From: Sipunculus nudus
Lineage: Eukaryota; Annelida; Sipuncula; Golfingiida; Sipunculidae
Direction: 5' to 3'
Length of the DNA stretch: 64,000 bases
NCBI GenBank assembly: GCA_026874595.1
Contig: CM049319.1
Coordinates: 18,889,101 to 18,953,100, forward strand
Each line of letters begins with the position of its first letter. Positions within the stretch are counted from its first letter, which is position 1. The notes under the pieces were generated by a model. The model had not been told where the DNA came from. It saw only the letters and a program-made list of their open reading frames with translations, and searched no databases. This document shows positions 11,549-23,558 of the stretch, piece after piece. The position numbers were made by a program, and so were the translations under genes.

Positions 11549-12595
11549 ACTCGTCAATTAATTATTCTTTTGCATGAACAAAAATTTAGGCTAAATGCTA
11601 AACAAGACCCCTTTAAGGCATCCTTTGGCATATTATGTTGTAGTTGTATTTTATCTTGTTAAATGAGTATATATAATAACATCCATACGAAAATAAAAAT
11701 CATTACCATGGTGGCTAACGTTAGAGATCACACAGTGGAGATTTGATCGAATAAAGGGTTACAGTTTGAGAATGATGATGTTCACATATGAATATTTTAA
11801 ATATGATACGGTGCAGGGACTTCTTATATTAATCTGCTTTTTTATTTTAACGTTCGATTATCAGGATTTTTCCCATGTTGAAATTTAAAATATTTGGATC
11901 ACAGTTCTTAATCAACAGATTAACCTTTCTTCAAAGTTTGGGTAGTTATACGGAAACAGATGGAGGCGATTAACATTCCTTTGGTTTTATGATATCTGGT
12001 GCGGTTTGTAACGGTAAATGTTGGAGTTCCTTGTTTTTATTCGTAGATCGCCCTCGGTTGTTAAACATCACAAGTGGTCAAGTGAGGTTGCTTGAGTAAA
12101 TGAAGCCCTATAAAACATAAGGTTCAAACGGTACAAAATGATGTAACCTTTTGTTGGAACAAATAAAGCGACTTCATGAGAACAAAAGTATAAGCAGTGC
12201 ATTATTGTACAGTTTGTAAAGTCAAGTTATTTCATTAAGGAAAAAAAGTTATAGGGAGCTGTAATCATTGTTGTCCAGTGGTTCTTGTTTCTATCATTAT
12301 TATTATTTTATTTTTATAAAAATAATCATAATAATAATTATTATTATTATAAATATTTGTTCAAGACGTGCTGTTAAGTTTGTCCATCCTGAATATTCAC
12401 AGTGCATACGGCGATGCGATAATGATACAGCTTTCAGACAACCCTGGGAAGAGAGGTTACACTTAACAAAGGCTCGAAATCTACAAACGTTTATGATATG
12501 ATGTATAATAAATATCCCTGAAACAGTTCAGTACTTACTAATTACCCTATTGGAACCAGGTCTGTTCTTCTCAATAAAATGGTAATTTCTCCCAA
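11549..12595 (+). repeat. 3' flank attached to the exon-3 scrap
   Basis: Parallels 29790-30160 and 54620-55620 (blocks such as GATACGGTGCA and CGGAAACAGATGGA), with a TTA/ATA-rich microsatellite at 12296-12355. No gene supported. Confidence 0.55.
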
Positions 12596-12637
12596 GAAAT
12601 ACTATAAGATTACGACGCACTGGTGTGGGTCGACGGT
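12596..12637 (+). pseudogene. Tiny 5' scrap of exon 3 of a DUF1647-like copy
   Basis: Forty-two bases read as the first codons of exon 3 (DYDALVWVDG after one in-frame stop) and then lose all similarity. It marks a further rearranged copy or a short duplication within the array. Confidence 0.4.
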
Positions 12638-12884
12638 TTTAAGTTTTTTTACATTAGATTCCGCTCAACTAACAATATACTAAATTTTCACCCTCCAAAC
12701 ATAAAACTGTTTGCAATCCAAAAGACAGCTAACAAATAACTGAATGTGTCTTTCGTGAAATCATATAAGAATCCAACTGACATTTCATCCCGGCAGAGCG
12801 TTTCAATAGGTTTCTTCCTATGTTTAGTTTATATAACGACACAACGTCTTATAAGATAGAATTGACTGATCGTATGTTATCTTG

Positions 12885-12929
<45 letters not shown>

Positions 12930-13997
12930 TATAATAACAAGATAACTTTCCCTAACCTATGCAAGGTCAAACATAGAATATGTGGTTATTCTTTAATCTA
13001 GATCAGATCATAGAATTACAACCTTGTTTTATTACCATTTGCTTTCAAGATTGCTTATTTCTTAGTAAGTAGTGTATAAGTTACAGTTAATCTTTGAAAT
13101 CAGTCATTTCATGAAGTGTCTAACACATTCAATTATTTCACGGAATGCCTGTGACCAAAGCCATAAGGTTAAATGACTAAGAAAAAGTGGTTTAATTTTT
13201 TTTGGTGAATGTCATGTGGCTGTTACATTTTATAACCAATTTCTGACCGGGGGGATTGGCATCATGATATTCGTACTCTGTCCAAAGATTGTATATGTTG
13301 GTTGTAATGTCGAGAATGATACGAAACCGCTTATTGATTTATTCATACTGATTTATATGTTTGTGTTATTTAAAAGCCGGGATAAAGAAACAACGCCTTG
13401 GTCCTTTTTCTTAAAGGAATTGTGTACCCTAAAAAGTATGGAAAGTTTGGTCGCGGTAAAAACAAAAATTGAAAGCTATTAATCTGCCGAATTTATTTTA
13501 TTCTGTTAAAATAGTTTCTTTAAAGAAGAAACACCTTTATCTGTGTGGACACTTCATTACTGCATCGATGTAAATGTTTGTATTTTGGGTTACGGGAGAT
13601 GCCGATGATGAAATGATAATAATAAAAATACTGGAAAACAGTATTCTTTTCATCTTTCGAGGCGAACAAAAGTGGTATATATACACAGATAACCTGACAG
13701 CAAACAGACACTCTACGTAACAGGTAAACCGGTGAGATAAAGTAAAACCCCACCTAAAGACTACCTCGGTTTAACGACCACCTCAAAACAAAGACTACTT
13801 GTTACGGGTCCCGATATTTATTTGGCTCTTTATAAAAGAATTGATTAGTGGGCCTTGCTTCTCGGTTTAACAAGCAGGGTTTATTTAACAGGTAAACCTG
13901 TGAGATATTGGCAGATATGTGTTATAAAGTTATTTAAACAAAGACCAACTGTTTCGCATCTGAGTGGAAGATTATAAAGAAATCCAAGATATATATC

Positions 13998-14064
<67 letters not shown>

Positions 14065-14561
14065 ATAAACCAGTTGGACGTCTTGAAAATACATTTCATA
14101 AGAGCAGTTTCCATGATTTCTTTGACCATGAAATTAGCTTTTTGTATGTTGCAATGCTCATCCAACACTGATCACTGTGGACATGACCGAATGGTAAAAG
14201 TATGATTAAAGTATAATAACGTGACTCACGACGCCTAGAACTTTATAATCCTACTGCATTTAACGCCAAAATAAGCGCTAACGTCAGAACCCACCGTTTA
14301 GTGCACCCTCCATACTCGCGCCTCTTCTGTTTAGCGATTGCATACAGGCTTACGTGGTCTTTTTCGCTTCCATTCATATAAGTGAGAAAAAGAACCCTTT
14401 AGCCTTATGCAAATGTTCCTTGGAGCTAGGATAATTAAGTGAATACTATATTTTATAGAATTATTTTAAGACTGATGTTACCACACAACTTAGATTTTTT
14501 TTTTATTTCACATGGTTTCATAAAAAATTCAGAATACCTTTGATCTTTGTTATTTTCACAG
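12638..14561. other. Non-coding stretch with AT microsatellites
   Basis: No gene is supported. (AT)n tracts lie at 12886-12933 and about 13990-14068. The first is bounded by perfect 13-bp inverted arms, GTTATCTTGTTAT at 12876-12888 and its complement at 12934-12946, so the whole could form a long hairpin. The short open frames here show low-complexity composition. Confidence 0.5.
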
Positions 14562-14744
14562 GGATGATTGGTGTGTATGAGCACTGCATCCCTATCAAAT
14601 TACAGTATGGCCGCCAGAGTACAATCGGTGATTTTGTATTGCACACATTATTTAAGATTTTTCATCTGGAATATGATTTGAACAAAACTGTTTACCCGTA
14701 TGTAAACCAGTCCAGCGATATCAGACATTTACACTCACCGAGAT
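14562..14744 (+). CDS. Candidate isolated exon, unknown protein
   Basis: A TTTTCACAG acceptor is followed by 61 open codons (MIGVYEHCIPIKLQYG near the start, GDFVLHTLFKIFHLEYDL in the middle) and an AT|GTAAGG donor-like site. Composition is balanced, with Cys, Trp-free, and more complex than the neighbouring AT-rich DNA, which suggests real coding history. I do not recognise the family. No partner exon was found nearby, so it could be a relic or an exon of a gene with long introns. It has no relation to the DUF1647-like exons. Confidence 0.3.
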
Positions 14745-16134
14745 GTAAGGAAATTTCAGGGCCAAATTTTTTACACATATTGTAAAGCTAGATATTTGTG
14801 GTGTCTTCATTATTTTGCGCTCTTTTTGTCATTTTTCAATTAGTAATGAAAATATTTTTATTTGTATTTTATGTCACCATTTTGCTTTCGTATATCTTGA
14901 TTATACCAATTTAGCTTCCTTATGTTGGTTTTAATGACTACCATTTAGTTCTTCGATCTCTGTAATGTAAAGCATATCCGTTAGGTGACGCGAATTTTAA
15001 ACTTTGATTGACACAATTCATTGTCTGGTGTACCAATAATAAGGCAGTCTTTTCAAGCCTTTTGTCATCGACTGGTTGAAAATCTTTATTTGATATGAAT
15101 ATTACAGATATATTTATTGCAGATATATATTGAAAATAATTTTATACTGTAAATATACTATATTTCATTTAAATTAACTGAATCAAACCATGTCATCTGT
15201 TTGGACAAATAATTTGTCTTAATGATACGCTTGCTTAGATATGAGTATTATATGTTATTAAATATCTTTTATTCGCTCAAACTAAATAATCCTCACATCA
15301 CATTAATCAAAGAAGCCGGTAAATTGGTACGCTCTTTACAAAGCGCTTTACCTATAGGGCTACTACCTATATCGTAAGGCGCTGTTTGTTATGACCTCGT
15401 ATCCTGAATTGCAACACCAGAGGGGAGCACTGTATTTTTGTCCAATCAGATGAGACCTTGTGCTGGAAGACAAAGCCAAGCGAGGAATACACGGAGCCAA
15501 TCATATTCATTTCTTTTTGAGTGACAGCTCATCCCCCAGCGTAACCGTCTGAACAGGCCACAGGCTCAGAGAGAATTGCCCCTGACGTGGCTTGCTTAGG
15601 GCCTTGGGCACATAGTATGCTCGGCCGGTGAGCTGTAATTCAAACGAAACGTAACAACAAAGGCTGCGTGCACATCTCGCTGGCTGGTTTCAGTTCTGCA
15701 GACAACAGATACACGGCTACGCTAACACAGTCATAATGTCATAATCGAATCGGTCGATTATGCGAGAATGCAGAGGGAGCAATTTAAATTCGACCGGAAA
15801 CTAATCAAGCGGCGCTTGAAGCGCAGCAATGGGCGGAGCCAGGATGCCTGTCGATTGTTTGTTCATTGGCATCTGATTGGCTGCTTGTCACATCATACGC
15901 ACGTTTATTTCAGTGGACAACGAACCGCCATCTGGTGTCTAAATATATCATAAACGGTCAAAGCTGGCAGCGTGAAAATCAGTTGCTTCTTTAGAAGCGG
16001 AAGATTTCCGCTGCCTCGGGAGCGTAACAATTTGGTCGATTTTCCTTTATGTTAATTATCTGAGAAGCTTATTTACTTGTAACCATGCACAAAATCTGTA
16101 ACTTAAATAGGTACCAGTTCTAACTGAATTAAAG

Positions 16135-16136
<2 letters not shown>
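14745..16136. other. Unannotated stretch with a GC-richer, promoter-like island (about 15340-15960)
   Basis: Between 15340 and 15960 base composition rises compared with the AT-rich surroundings. It includes a GGGCGGAGCC GC-box core at 15831-15840 and two ATTGG (inverted CCAAT) motifs at 15864-15881. These are common in metazoan promoters but no downstream gene could be joined to it. The 61-codon frame at 15768-15953 inside the island is not convincing as a protein. Confidence 0.3.

Positions 16137-16178
<42 letters not shown>
16137..16178. repeat. (AT)n microsatellite at the edge of inverted unit F
   Basis: About 20 AT dinucleotides. Homology of the inverted unit F with other introns ends immediately to its right (near 16190), so the microsatellite marks a rearrangement junction. 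Confidence 0.8.
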
Positions 16179-16179
<1 letters not shown>

Positions 16180-16189
16180 CATAGCCATT

Positions 16190-17986
16190 AGGTCTAGAAT
16201 TCCCATTTCGTACTTTAGTTAGTTTTATGAGGTTTGAACGTATAAATCACAAAATTGGCAATTGTTGTTGATCCCGGTAAATGTGCGGCTCTTGAGCGTT
16301 TTGCATTGACTCTGCTGGGCCTCCTGCATATGATTCTGAATCATTATACAGTATATTTTACTTGGAATTCATGAGTAAATTTAACTAACTTGATGAAATA
16401 CAAGATTTCCCTTTTATACTCTATTTGATTATTTTGAATATAATAGTCAGACAAGCCCAGGGAATGAGGATAATTATGGGAAAATTCATATAACAAGGTG
16501 TCCCCGTCTGCGTGCGGTGGAATACTGTCAAATATTTATATGTACAATACGGCCTACTAGATGTACATTGCAAATTTTTTATCACATGAAACCTAAACGG
16601 GTTCCTATTGTGACCCTTTTTTGCCTTTATTTGTGTGTTCTCTGAACACATACCAAATGAGTGAGAAAATGGCGGCTCTAAAAGCATCTCTACATAATTT
16701 TTGTCTGTAACGTAAAAGTGGAAATTGACGGATGCACATGTGACCCCTTTAAGCCTGTTTCATGGACATCGTGGAAGAAACATTTAAACATATTACAGTT
16801 TCAAAATTATCCTATACCAAAGGATATTCCATAGACACAATTTGCCACTTTTTTTTACCAATGCCTCTATTTTTTACTTATTCCAACTAGACAAGTTAAA
16901 TGGATCAGGTTCGAAGGGGCGTCATAAAATCAAATTTAAATTAGAAGGCATGAATCTGTTATTGGTCAAAATTTATTTAACCAAAAAATTATCCTCATGA
17001 CAACGTATTCAGAAAATGAAGACCAACATTGCACTTTCATTCATAAGGATTTGCCGTCTAGTGGAACTTCATATTGTCTTAATACCATTGGGTGGACGGG
17101 ACAAGTGCCAAGTTTTTGTTTATAAAAAAATATGGGAAAGCACATGAGTTGCATTTACTACTTTTGTTTCCATCTATTTGCCACATTTCAATGGTAATCT
17201 TTGCTTTATGTATCGAGTATAAAATATAAAGAGGTTGTTTACATAATCGGTTAGGCTTTATCAAACGGTACCTAGAAATTTATAACAGGCAATGAAGATC
17301 AATGGCATTGGCTAGCTCCATGGCGGCTACCTTGAAGGGATTGCCGCTGGAGGCTAATAAATTATATTGTGCATGCGCACGAGCTCCTCCGGTCTGGTGA
17401 CGTCATTGTACGGTAAGGTATTGCAGATTACCACCGTTGCCTTTTACACATATAAGGACGATTTTTTAATATCTAACAAATGGGTCAGGCAGTCCAGGTG
17501 TCGTCTGTATAAACACCATGCTTAACTAGACATTAGTTGGGCCTTTCTTTTAAGTATTAAATAGTGACTCACCGGCAATTGGTCACCTGAATTCCACACG
17601 GAATAGTAAACGAAGAAGCCGAGTGTGGAAAAACACAGAAACCAAAATATTTTCCTCACAGTGTCGATTCTTTTTATTTAGACTTAAACCTTTCTCTAAA
17701 ATGGATAGCACGTTAAACTTTTTTTCTCTTTCCTATGATGCAAACCTTCGAATTGTAGAGTGTTCTGTGGGTGTAAAGAAATGCGTATTACTGTAGTAAT
17801 AAAAATGATATAATGCTCTTTGCGGCAATGCTTATTGTGATATTTATCATTTGGATGGGCCTCAGAATGTAACAAACCTCCTGTTATTATTCACATATTA
17901 ATTTTGTTCATTATAAACTGTACCTTTTCTTGGAAATAATGTACCGACTGTAATATGGATGAACATCCTGTTATCATAGACTATGC
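16190..17986 (-). repeat. Inverted copy F of the paralogous unit (intron 1, exon 1, proximal 5' flank)
   Basis: The reverse complement follows intron 1 of unit C (44504 to about 46070), then exon 1 and about 320 bp of 5' flank. Exon 2 is absent because the unit ends at the AT tract near 16180. The 5' flank resumes at 21181 after an inserted element. Confidence 0.65.
17573..17668 (-). pseudogene. Exon 1 relic of the DUF1647-like gene, copy F (start codon lost)
   Basis: The minus strand has a full 96-bp exon (DTVRKIFWFLCFSTLGFFVYY then SVWNSGDQLP) and an intact GTGAGT donor at 17572-17567. The initiator is ATC in place of ATG at 17668-17666. Apart from that the signal-anchor is intact. No exon 2 or 3 follows on this strand. 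Confidence 0.7.
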
Positions 17987-18940
17987 CACTCATTGTCACA
18001 GGAAAGGGGTGTTGACAGACCTGTGTTCTTTTAAAGGGATTAATTTTTACTCATACGGGCGTCAGTGGGTCATGCTCTCGACTTGCTTCACTCAAATTCA
18101 CTCAAATCAGCCTCTCAAAAATCCCATAAACGCAGTGTGAAACATTAAGACTTTCATTACGAGACATTTACAGATAAACAGTTATAACAGATGTGTGGAC
18201 TCGCCTACACTGTTAAGATCTTTACCCTGCATCTAATCCTCTTGCAGTAACAAATTAATGCAAACACATTCCCGTACACTGGGATTCATTAACAAGTGTA
18301 GCACGGTAAAAAAATATGGTAAAAGTCCGAAGGTGAATGAGTCCCGTAGGTTAGGAATCCAGAAATCCCTTGATCCGACGCCGCAGGTACAACGTCTAGA
18401 AGCCGCCAATGTTCATCTTGGTCACATAACAAAATCCCCACACGCCGCATAGCGTACAACCACAAGTGGGCAGTCCCCGGTAAAGAAATAAAACAAGTTC
18501 ACATCACACAGGTTACTTTCTGTAAGCACTCACAACACCGAGCTGTTTTTAGGTTGTCGAGCACAGCTCATACAAAGTCTTGATCATCGATGCGTGATGA
18601 CCTTAACATTTCATGGGAACACAGTAGACACGTCATAAAATACTCACGCCGGCCTGTTCGTTCACAGCCGAACTTGGACATACGTTGCCAGCTTCCCCAC
18701 AAACTTGGCCTTTAGCTTGACCTAGACGAACCGTCATACGGGGTACACATCTCAACCATCCGACGGTCTGCGACACATGAGATGACCTAAGGAGCCTTTC
18801 TCGAACGACTCCCCTCGGCCGCAATCTCGACTCTCCCCCCACTCAGCAGAAAAAAAACCTTACTTCCTCAGTTACCTAATTAATTCATGAAACTCATGAA
18901 TATAAATTAACTTTCACAGTCATAACCCTCTCTGATTGGT

Positions 18941-21022
18941 ACCTGGAGATCTCGGACCTTTTACATCTCGGCCCACACGAAGTCGGACCATTTCAGATCG
19001 GACTATAACGTTCTCGGACCACGGGGCCGACCATCTCGGACCACTTTGTAATTGGCCACTACGATCTCGGACTACTTTGTGATCGGGCAACTACGATCTC
19101 AGACCAATGTAACAAACATGTTCTGCCTAATTAAACTGTTATGAAACAACCGAGGTTATGTTAACAATAAACATTGGGAATATTGAAATAAGACGACCCA
19201 CGCTTCTATATAGGGTAACCATATTATTTCGTCTGAACGCGATTCAGAAGTTAAAAATTCCATTTGGACATGTTAGGCCTACGACATAGCTCAATATATA
19301 TATATCCACTCAGAAAAAAAATTCACACACACATACACACACACTTAAATTATAATAGTTAGTGTCAAACGCATGACACCATTTTTTTAAGTAAAAAATG
19401 AAAAAGTTTATTAGAATCTAATATTTACAATATAAAAGAGGTATGAAAACCGAAATATGAAATATTAAAAATCTACATAAACCAAAAATTGCATTTTGAG
19501 CATGTGTGCATCAAATAATCGGAACAGGTGTATTGCGATTACATATCTACAATTGAACTTCTGTACTAGATAATATTACATATAATATTACAGAGTGAAA
19601 ACAGTTGTAGTTTCGATATATACATAAAACAAAAATTTAAATGTGGGAAATGATTGACACCATATTTTAACTCAAGAACTGACAAAGTTTATTAGAAATT
19701 AATATATACAATATAAAAAGGAGACACGAAACAAATCACACCCTCATCGTATATTACAGAGTGAAAACAGTTGTAGTTTAGATATATACATGAAATAAAA
19801 AAGTAATTAATAAATTAATTTAACCATAGAGTTACAATAAACTTATTTACATCAGATTTCACTCGCACAAAATTTTCATTTTTATTTTTTATTTTGTCCA
19901 AACAAATTACATACCGATTCCCTGTTATAATTAAGGAAAATATATCTTCAACGGCAATTATTTTCCATCGGAAAGGCAGCACTAACCATTCATGTATGTA
20001 TGTATGTATTTTAGCTGACATTAACTTTACCTACAGTGGCAACAGTTTCGCCTCATCATGAGGCTTGGGGATCAGCAGGTATCATTAATTCAATCTGATC
20101 TTTCTTTCAATCTTTTTTTCATTCAATCTTTCATTCATTCATTCATTTTTCATTCATTCTGTCTTTCTTCCATTCAATCTTTCATTCATTCAACCTTTCT
20201 CTGAATCAGTATTTCTTTAATTTCTTCAATCTTTCGTTGGTTTAATCTTTTATTCATTCTGATCATTCTTTCATTCAATCTGTCTGTCATTCAATCTGTC
20301 TATCATTCATTCTATCTTTCTTTCAATCTTCTTTTATTCATTCAATCTTTCATTTCTTCTGATCTTTCTTTTATTCAATCTTTCTCTCATCCAACCTTTC
20401 TTTCTTTCAAACTTTCTTTCATTCAATCTTTCTTTTATTCAGTCTTTTTTTTCATTCACTTTTTCATTCATTAAATCTTTCTCTCATTCAATCTTTCTTC
20501 CAGTCAATCTTTCATTCATTCTGATCTTTATTTTAATCTATCTGTCTATTATTCAATCTTTCCTTCATTCTGTCTTTCTTTCATTAATTCTTTCTTTCAT
20601 TCAATCTTTCATTCAATCTTTCTTTATTACTTTCATTCTTTATCACACACACTCGAATACTTTAATACACGATCAAAGCACAAACTTTAGAATTACATTT
20701 ATATATAAATTATGATTAAGATGATAAGCAGCGAAAAATTAATGATGGAGAGAATGATAAAGAGAGAGAGACAATAGTTATATGTGGAGTAAGCAAGGCT
20801 TTTTCTTGTTTTAAAAATTAGCTTTAACATGGTTTGAAGACAGAACAAATACATTTGACAACGACATCATGAGTACGATCGGGGTCTGAAGGGGTCCGAT
20901 AATTGTGGTCCGAGATGGTACGGAATGTGGTCCGAGATCGTCGATCCGGTGGTCCGAAATTGTACTAATTGGTCCGACTTCGTGTGGGCCGAGATGTAAA
21001 AGGTCCGAGATCTCCAGAAAGC
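18941..21022. mobile_element. Nested element with long (~150 bp) terminal inverted repeats, MULE- or foldback-like
   Basis: The left arm (about 18943-19110) and the right arm (about 20865-21017) are inverted copies: CTGGAGATCTCGGACC at the left edge is matched by GGTCCGAGATCTCCAG at the right, with CTTTTACATCTCGGCCCAC also mirrored. Within the arms, the unit TCTCGGACCA repeats irregularly. The 11-mer CTCTGATTGGT lies directly outside both ends (18930-18940 and 21023-21033) and looks like a target duplication. Long repeats and a 9-11 bp duplication suggest a Mutator-like non-autonomous element. The interior is AT-rich, with a CATT-rich low-complexity tract and no transposase. Confidence 0.7.
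20085..20640. repeat. Low-complexity (TTCATTCAATCT)-like tract
   Basis: About 550 bp of degenerate tandem TTCATTCAATCTTTC-type units on the plus strand, strongly pyrimidine-biased, forming the core of the nested inverted-repeat element. Confidence 0.85.
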
Positions 21023-21188
21023 CTCTGATTGGTTTAAGGCTACGCTCTCAAAACCAGGTGTCCCTGTAAAAAATAAATCACCTCGACCTTCCTGGCAGAG
21101 AAATCGTGTAATGAAACTAAATTCCGCTACAAATACTTCAGGCCACCACAGGCCATGAGGCTGTCACAGATCTTCTGTGACACTCATT

Positions 21189-22194
21189 TCCGGAAGGAAC
21201 CTTATGAGGTATAATTTTGTTCAGACTCCTTGGATATCTCAAAGAAAATAAATTACATAAATAACAAATAAAAGGTGTTTTGGATTTGTAGTGCAAAAGA
21301 CAGTAAACTGGATTTATAGACATCGACTGATCATTGCGATATAAGTATATAAGATATAAGAACCGCAAACCTGGGGTTTTTAGCCAACCTCAGGAAAGAT
21401 TTTAACACCACTCTATATTATATTAGATTTTACTTTTTCTGAATATTTTTTTACCCTCAACAATAGCAAGGTCACTTGATCCACATGGTTGGACTATAAA
21501 AAGTTAGTGTTTCACCATTTGTTAGTTTATGAAGGTAAAGCCTATCCGGGTGATACATCCATAGGAAAATAAATTTTATTTTAAATGTTATTTCACACTT
21601 TCAAACCTTATTTGCCATCGGGGTAAGTTTGCCCACTATTTCCGGGTCACTTTGGTCCATATTACTTTCATTAAAGGTAATTATTAAGTTTTAATCGATA
21701 GAAATGTCCTTTTTTTATCTTATACATCCAGGCACACAGAATAAGGACATTAAATTATTTAAAATACATAAGTCTTTAAGATCCCCTCCGTCATACTAAA
21801 CATGCTAAGTGGATTTCGTTTTCATCAGACCTTAGTGTTCTGCTAAGGCCCCTAAAAATGATCAAATGTTGATTATTTTCAATTTTTGTGTCAGACGGGC
21901 TCGATGAACCTGGCCTGCGGATCCATGGTGTGTAATCACTCCATTGCTGGGTCACAACACTAGGAAATGCATACTTTTAGTCTTGGTGAGTGAAACACGG
22001 CTGCAGGGCATAGCCTGCATTAAGCCTACAAGAGGCTGGCCGAATCAAATCTCGAATTGATTGGCTGAGATACGATCTCTCCATGTTTTGAGTCCTATGC
22101 TTGACCCATAACCAATTGAAGCCACTAAGTATACCAGTAATTAAGCAGTATGGTATAGATAGTCCCAGTCTCAGATAAATCTCAGTCTCTTAGC
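21189..22194 (-). repeat. Distal 5' flank of inverted unit F
   Basis: The reverse complement continues the flank of unit A from about 5020 back to about 4150, for example the block ending CAATGATCAG at 21320-21345 and the blocks at 21780-22190. This shows that 16190-17986 and 21189-22194 were contiguous before the insertion at 17995. No gene supported. Confidence 0.55.
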
Positions 22195-22445
22195 CCAAGC
22201 CCTTTCAAAAGAAGGTGCCTTATCGCAGAGTGAAAACAATCGACGGTTCTACCTTGTAGGAAGCCATTGCTGACATTGCTCTTGGTGTGAATCGTCACTC
22301 AGTCTTTCACTCAATCAGCTCTCAGACCTCTTTAACAGTAAGCTCAGGTCCATAATGGACAGACTGGTACCACTTGAGGCACCTACCATCACTATTCGTC
22401 CTGAGGCAGCGTGGATAGATAGTCCTATACCTGAAGCCAAGCTTG
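22195..22445 (+). mobile_element. CR1/Jockey-like LINE fragment, plus orientation
   Basis: The plus-strand translation shows VPYRRVKTIDGSTL, LFNSKLRSIMDRLVPLEAP and IRPEAAWIDS, corresponding to the LINE linker between endonuclease and reverse transcriptase found on the minus strand at 24730-25080. The orientation is opposite to the adjoining fragment, so two insertions or an inversion meet near 22445. Confidence 0.6.
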
Positions 22446-23550
22446 TTTAGGTAGGATGTTATGTGTTTTGTTACATCATCTATATTAACAGGCTCAAAGC
22501 TGGGAAGAAAGCTATTGACACATGATGGAACAAGTGAGACAGTAGAGACACACCTGAAAGAGTCTCGAATGGTATGAGCCTTCATTGAAACATAAGCATC
22601 CGAAATAACTCCTAGGTTTTTGTCAGTAGATGTCGGGTTAATGGTATATGCCCGACAGAGAGAGATGGATATGTTATCATATTGGCCAATTTTTTTGAGG
22701 AAATTACTAAAAACTCTGTTTTATCTTCATTCATTGTAAGGTGATGTTGTGCCATCCAAATCCGGACTGCTGTTATAGTCGTTTCCATGCGATGGAGAGC
22801 ATCGTCCGTATCAGCAGTCTTGACACTGATGTACGGCTCAGTGTCATCCGCATACAGGTGATACTTTATGTGAGGACGACGTAGAATGGCCCCAAGAGAT
22901 GAAGTATAGAGGGTAAACTGGACCAGTCGTAGGACTGATCCTCGGGGGACACCACAGTCTAGTTTGGTGCAGGGTGACTTTGCACATTTATTTCTGATGG
23001 TTTTGGTTTTGTCAGCCAGATATAACTGGAACCAATGGAGGGCAATGCCACGGACACAGAAATCATTTAGTGTCTCCATCAAGCGACGGTGGTTTACTCT
23101 CTCATAGGCTGTGGAGAGATCAAACAGCACCGACAGGACAGCCGTGTGTTGACCAATAGCGCAAATGATGTCTTTCTGGAGAAGCAGGAGAGCCGTTACA
23201 GTGCTGTGGCATTGTCTATAACCCGACTGTTAAGATTCAAGTTGTTGGTGGTGAGGTTTGTGTGCAGCTCAGATGCCATCACTCTCTCAATCAATTTAGA
23301 CACAGGCTAATTTGAAGACTAAACGATATTTCTTCAGTTGATCTGGTCGAGTGATGCTTTTATAAGAAGAGGGGTCACAACAGCTGACTTAAAACACTTG
23401 GGAAGACATCAGCCTCTTGAGATCTGTTACTGGTGGAGAATACAAAGGGTGCTAACAATGTTTTTACTTTTTTTACCAAATATGTGGGAAGTTGATCCAG
23501 ATCGCAACTATTTTTAAGCGACGATGTTATGTGTTTTGTTACATCATCTA
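22446..23550 (-). pseudogene. CR1/Jockey-like LINE reverse transcriptase, broken
   Basis: The longest open piece (23130-22612, minus) carries ordered RT motifs: LFDLSTAYERVNHRRLMETL, CGVPRGSVL, YHLYADDTEPY with the catalytic YADD box, and MNEDKTEFLVIS. Upstream frames (23570-23375: IDDVTKHITSSLKN and LDQLPTYLVKKVKTLLAPF) hold the RT N-terminal part in another frame, so stops or frameshifts separate them. After the thumb region the sequence joins at about 22560 to a second copy of the linker (FLPSFEPVNIDDVTKHITS), a sign of internal rearrangement. Non-LTR RTs copy LINE RNA at nicked target DNA. The copy is inactive. Confidence 0.8.
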
Positions 23551-23558
23551 TGGTAACA

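Larger units (their letters stand above)
17995..21180. mobile_element. hAT-like non-autonomous element with perfect 8-bp target duplication
   Basis: CACTCATT occurs at 17987-17994 and again at 21181-21188, and the flank of inverted unit F continues seamlessly across the pair. The corresponding site in copy E (about 2635-2646, CTACTCATTTCCG) has a single copy and no insert, so it is an empty site. Ends share TCACAG as a short inverted repeat (left starts GTCACAGG, right ends TTCTGTGA). An 8-bp duplication with short terminal repeats fits hAT. No transposase was seen: 17995-18940 holds unrecognised DNA of higher GC, and most of the rest is a nested element. Confidence 0.65.

Noticed and set aside
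15768-15953. 61-codon frame in the GC-richer island
   Set aside because: Basic composition without motif, no splice context; the island is better described as possible regulatory or repeat DNA.
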